Part shown: positions 62,564-64,000 of the stretch, piece after piece
Numbering within the stretch: the first letter of the stretch is position 1
How the letters are laid out: every line of letters begins with the position of its first letter
Origin: Autumnicola sp041679265
Lineage (GTDB): Bacteria; Bacteroidota; Bacteroidia; Flavobacteriales; Flavobacteriaceae
Assembly: GCF_041679265.1 (NCBI RefSeq)
Contig: NZ_JBGFSM010000004.1
Location: forward strand, 186,001-250,000
Reading direction: 5' to 3'
DNA: 64,000 bases
Notes under the pieces: model-generated
Databases searched by the model: none
The model's input: only the letters and a program-made list of their open reading frames with translations
Told to the model about the DNA's origin: nothing
Made by a program: the position numbers and the translations under genes

Positions 62564-63610
62564 ATGAAGCAAAAGGAAAAAGTTACCATTTATGACATTT
62601 CCAAAAAGCTGAATATCAGTGCTGCTACTGTGTCCAGAGCACTTAATCAAAATCCGAAAATCAGCGAAAAAACCAGAAAGTTAGTTGCAGAAACAGCCCT
62701 GGAAATGAATTATAAGCAAAACAGGCTGGCACAGGCTCTAAAGAGTGGAAGAACTAATAACGTTGGAATTATTGTTCCCTATATTAATCGCAGCTTTTTC
62801 TCCTCGGTTATTCGAGGCATAGAGGAAGAACTTACCCCACACGGCTATCATGTAATTATATGCCAGTCTCATGAAGAAGTGAAGAATGAGATTGAACAAT
62901 TAAATGCCCTGTTGAATACACAGATTGATGGCATATTTATGTCGGTTTCTAAAACCACCAAAAACACAGATCATATTAAAAAAGCATTGACAGAAAATAC
63001 CCCTTTGGTATTTTTCGACAGGAAAATTGAAGTTCCGGGAGTAAGCGCTGTAGTGCTGGACGATTTTAAAGCCGGGTTCATGGCAACCGAACATTTAATA
63101 AAAGAAGGATGTAAAAAAATTGCTCATCTTTCCGGAGACATCAATCTGGAGATCTACAAGAACAGGTACGAAGGATACCGCGACGCTTTGAAGAAATATA
63201 AACTTGAATACAATCCCTTGCACGTGATTCAAACAAATAGTACAATTGAAAGCGGACAGCAGGCTGTTGAACAACTATGGGAATGTGATGAAAAACCCGA
63301 TGCCATATTTTCAGCGGGGGATTACGCTGCTTTGGGTGCCATCCAGGAACTTAAAAGCAGACATATTAAAATTCCAGAAGAGGTATGCGTAGTGGGATTT
63401 AGTAACGAGCCTTTTACAAAATATATGGAACTACCAATTACTTCTATGGACCAGACTCCTCAGCTGATGGGCAAAATCGCCGCACAGGTTTTCCTGGAAC
63501 AGGTAAAAGGAAACCAGGCGGTAAGCATTGAAAAAAAGGTGGTACTTTCTCCTGAATTATTTGTGAGAAGTTCTTCAGCCAGAGGCGTTCTAAAAGAAAT
63601 CTCTACCTGA
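62564..63610 (+). CDS. LacI-family transcriptional regulator of the pectin locus
   Basis: 348 residues. N-terminal LacI helix-turn-helix (VTIYDISKKLNISAATVSRALN) and hinge helix (RLAQALKSGRTNNVG) are followed by a periplasmic-binding-protein-type effector domain. That domain has NVGIIVPYINRSFFSSVIRGIEEEL, FFDRKIEVPGVSAVVLDD, KIAHLSGDINLEIYKNRYEGY, PDAIFSAGDYAALGAIQEL and the TSMDQTPQLMGKIAA end. The divergent position next to the GH28-led operon and the two operator-like sites suggest local control and autoregulation. The effector is probably a pectin breakdown product such as galacturonate, KDG or a sugar acid, which is inference. A convergent oxidoreductase gene ends 5 bp after its stop. 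Confidence 0.92.
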   Translation: MKQKEKVTIYDISKKLNISAATVSRALNQNPKISEKTRKLVAETALEMNYKQNRLAQALKSGRTNNVGIIVPYINRSFFSSVIRGIEEELTPHGYHVIICQSHEEVKNEIEQLNALLNTQIDGIFMSVSKTTKNTDHIKKALTENTPLVFFDRKIEVPGVSAVVLDDFKAGFMATEHLIKEGCKKIAHLSGDINLEIYKNRYEGYRDALKKYKLEYNPLHVIQTNSTIESGQQAVEQLWECDEKPDAIFSAGDYAALGAIQELKSRHIKIPEEVCVVGFSNEPFTKYMELPITSMDQTPQLMGKIAAQVFLEQVKGNQAVSIEKKVVLSPELFVRSSSARGVLKEIST

Positions 63611-63615
63611 AAAAT

Positions 63616-64000
63616 TTATACCAGGGGAATTTCAATTTCCACTCCATTTTTCTCTGCAGAAAGGTAAGCCGCATAAATTGTGGCGATAACATCTGCCGCA
63701 AGCTGGCTGCCGCTTTCCAGTTTTTCATCTAAAGCCGCTGTACGGTAAAATGCTTCCATTTCATGCTGATAACCGTTAAACCACGCTTCATCGGGAGAGA
63801 TGTTTGACCATCCCTGCTTGGTGCCGGTTTTTTCAACCACATAAATGTCATCAAAATTACTATGTACGGGATTGTAGGTTTGCATGGCATTGTTTGGGGT
63901 AAGATTACAAATCGTGCGATGATTGTTGGCATGTACTTCCAGGTAATTCTTCACGCCGCCCTGAAGCAATTCACTGGCAACAATATCGGCCACCGTGCCA
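63616..64000 (-). CDS. Gfo/Idh/MocA-family oxidoreductase, C-terminal part (cut by window edge)
   Basis: About 128 C-terminal residues are visible; the frame continues past the right edge (GTVADIV precedes the first in-frame GTG), so the start is outside. The segment GGVKNYLEVHANNHRTICNL, WFNGYQHEMEAFYRTAA and LAADVIATIYAAYLSAEKNG followed by VEIEIP is the C-terminal alpha/beta domain of Gfo/Idh/MocA NAD(P)-dependent sugar oxidoreductases. The Rossmann domain is not visible. It probably belongs to the same pectin locus. A decayed copy of its tail lies at 42034-42123. Confidence 0.82.
   Translation of the reverse strand, partial: GTVADIVASELLQGGVKNYLEVHANNHRTICNLTPNNAMQTYNPVHSNFDDIYVVEKTGTKQGWSNISPDEAWFNGYQHEMEAFYRTAALDEKLESGSQLAADVIATIYAAYLSAEKNGVEIEIPLV

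Overview
The window reads as a chromosomal segment of a marine-type member of the Flavobacteriaceae (Bacteroidota). The support is a 287-residue primary sigma factor of the short flavobacterial type, type IX secretion (T9SS) cargo tails and a PorT homologue, a TamL-type lipoprotein/beta-barrel, several TAnnTTTG -7 promoter boxes, and a pectin locus containing DUF4861. No rRNA, tRNA, insertion sequence, prophage or CRISPR array was recognised.

Left part (1-16.7 kb): a tandem array of three genes ending in T9SS sorting domains. The first is only a tail at the window edge. The next two are giant multidomain surface proteins with 80-residue (240-bp) HYR-like repeats, PKD/SprB-like repeats, a LamG-like domain and a C-terminal sorting domain. 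The first giant is interrupted by a 100-N assembly gap placed inside its near-identical repeats.

Middle part (16.7-41.9 kb): mostly core genes: rsmG, a fatty acid desaturase, an aminotransferase, trkH/trkA, ubiE-porT, a TrmH-family methyltransferase, tamL, fbaA, accD, rpsO, pnp, the primary sigma factor, rpe and a YpdA-type reductase. A small accessory group holds an NmrA-like protein, a CrtI-like oxidoreductase and a BLUF photoreceptor. Next come an aldehyde dehydrogenase and two tandem paralogues of unknown function. Well-formed terminators separate many of these units.

Right part (42-64 kb): a large, almost entirely minus-strand pectin and galacturonate locus. From promoter-proximal to distal it encodes GH28, DUF4861, GH105, GH43, a GH28-PL9 fusion, an esterase-pectin methylesterase fusion, a CE12 acetylesterase and a PL10 pectate lyase. 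These are followed by KdgF, another esterase, UxuA, a mannonate-oxidoreductase-type SDR, a UxaE-type tagaturonate epimerase, fructose-1,6-bisphosphatase, KdgK and KdgA. Together they would de-esterify and cleave homogalacturonan, trim the oligosaccharides, and take uronates through KDG and KDPG to pyruvate and glyceraldehyde-3-phosphate, with FBPase favouring gluconeogenesis. A divergent LacI-family regulator faces the first GH28 gene across 420 bp containing two LacI-type operator-like palindromes. SusC/SusD transport genes, uxaC, kduI and kduD are not in the window; the locus probably continues to the right, where a Gfo/Idh/MocA oxidoreductase is cut by the edge. A decayed copy of the same oxidoreductase tail lies at the other end of the locus, after kdgA.
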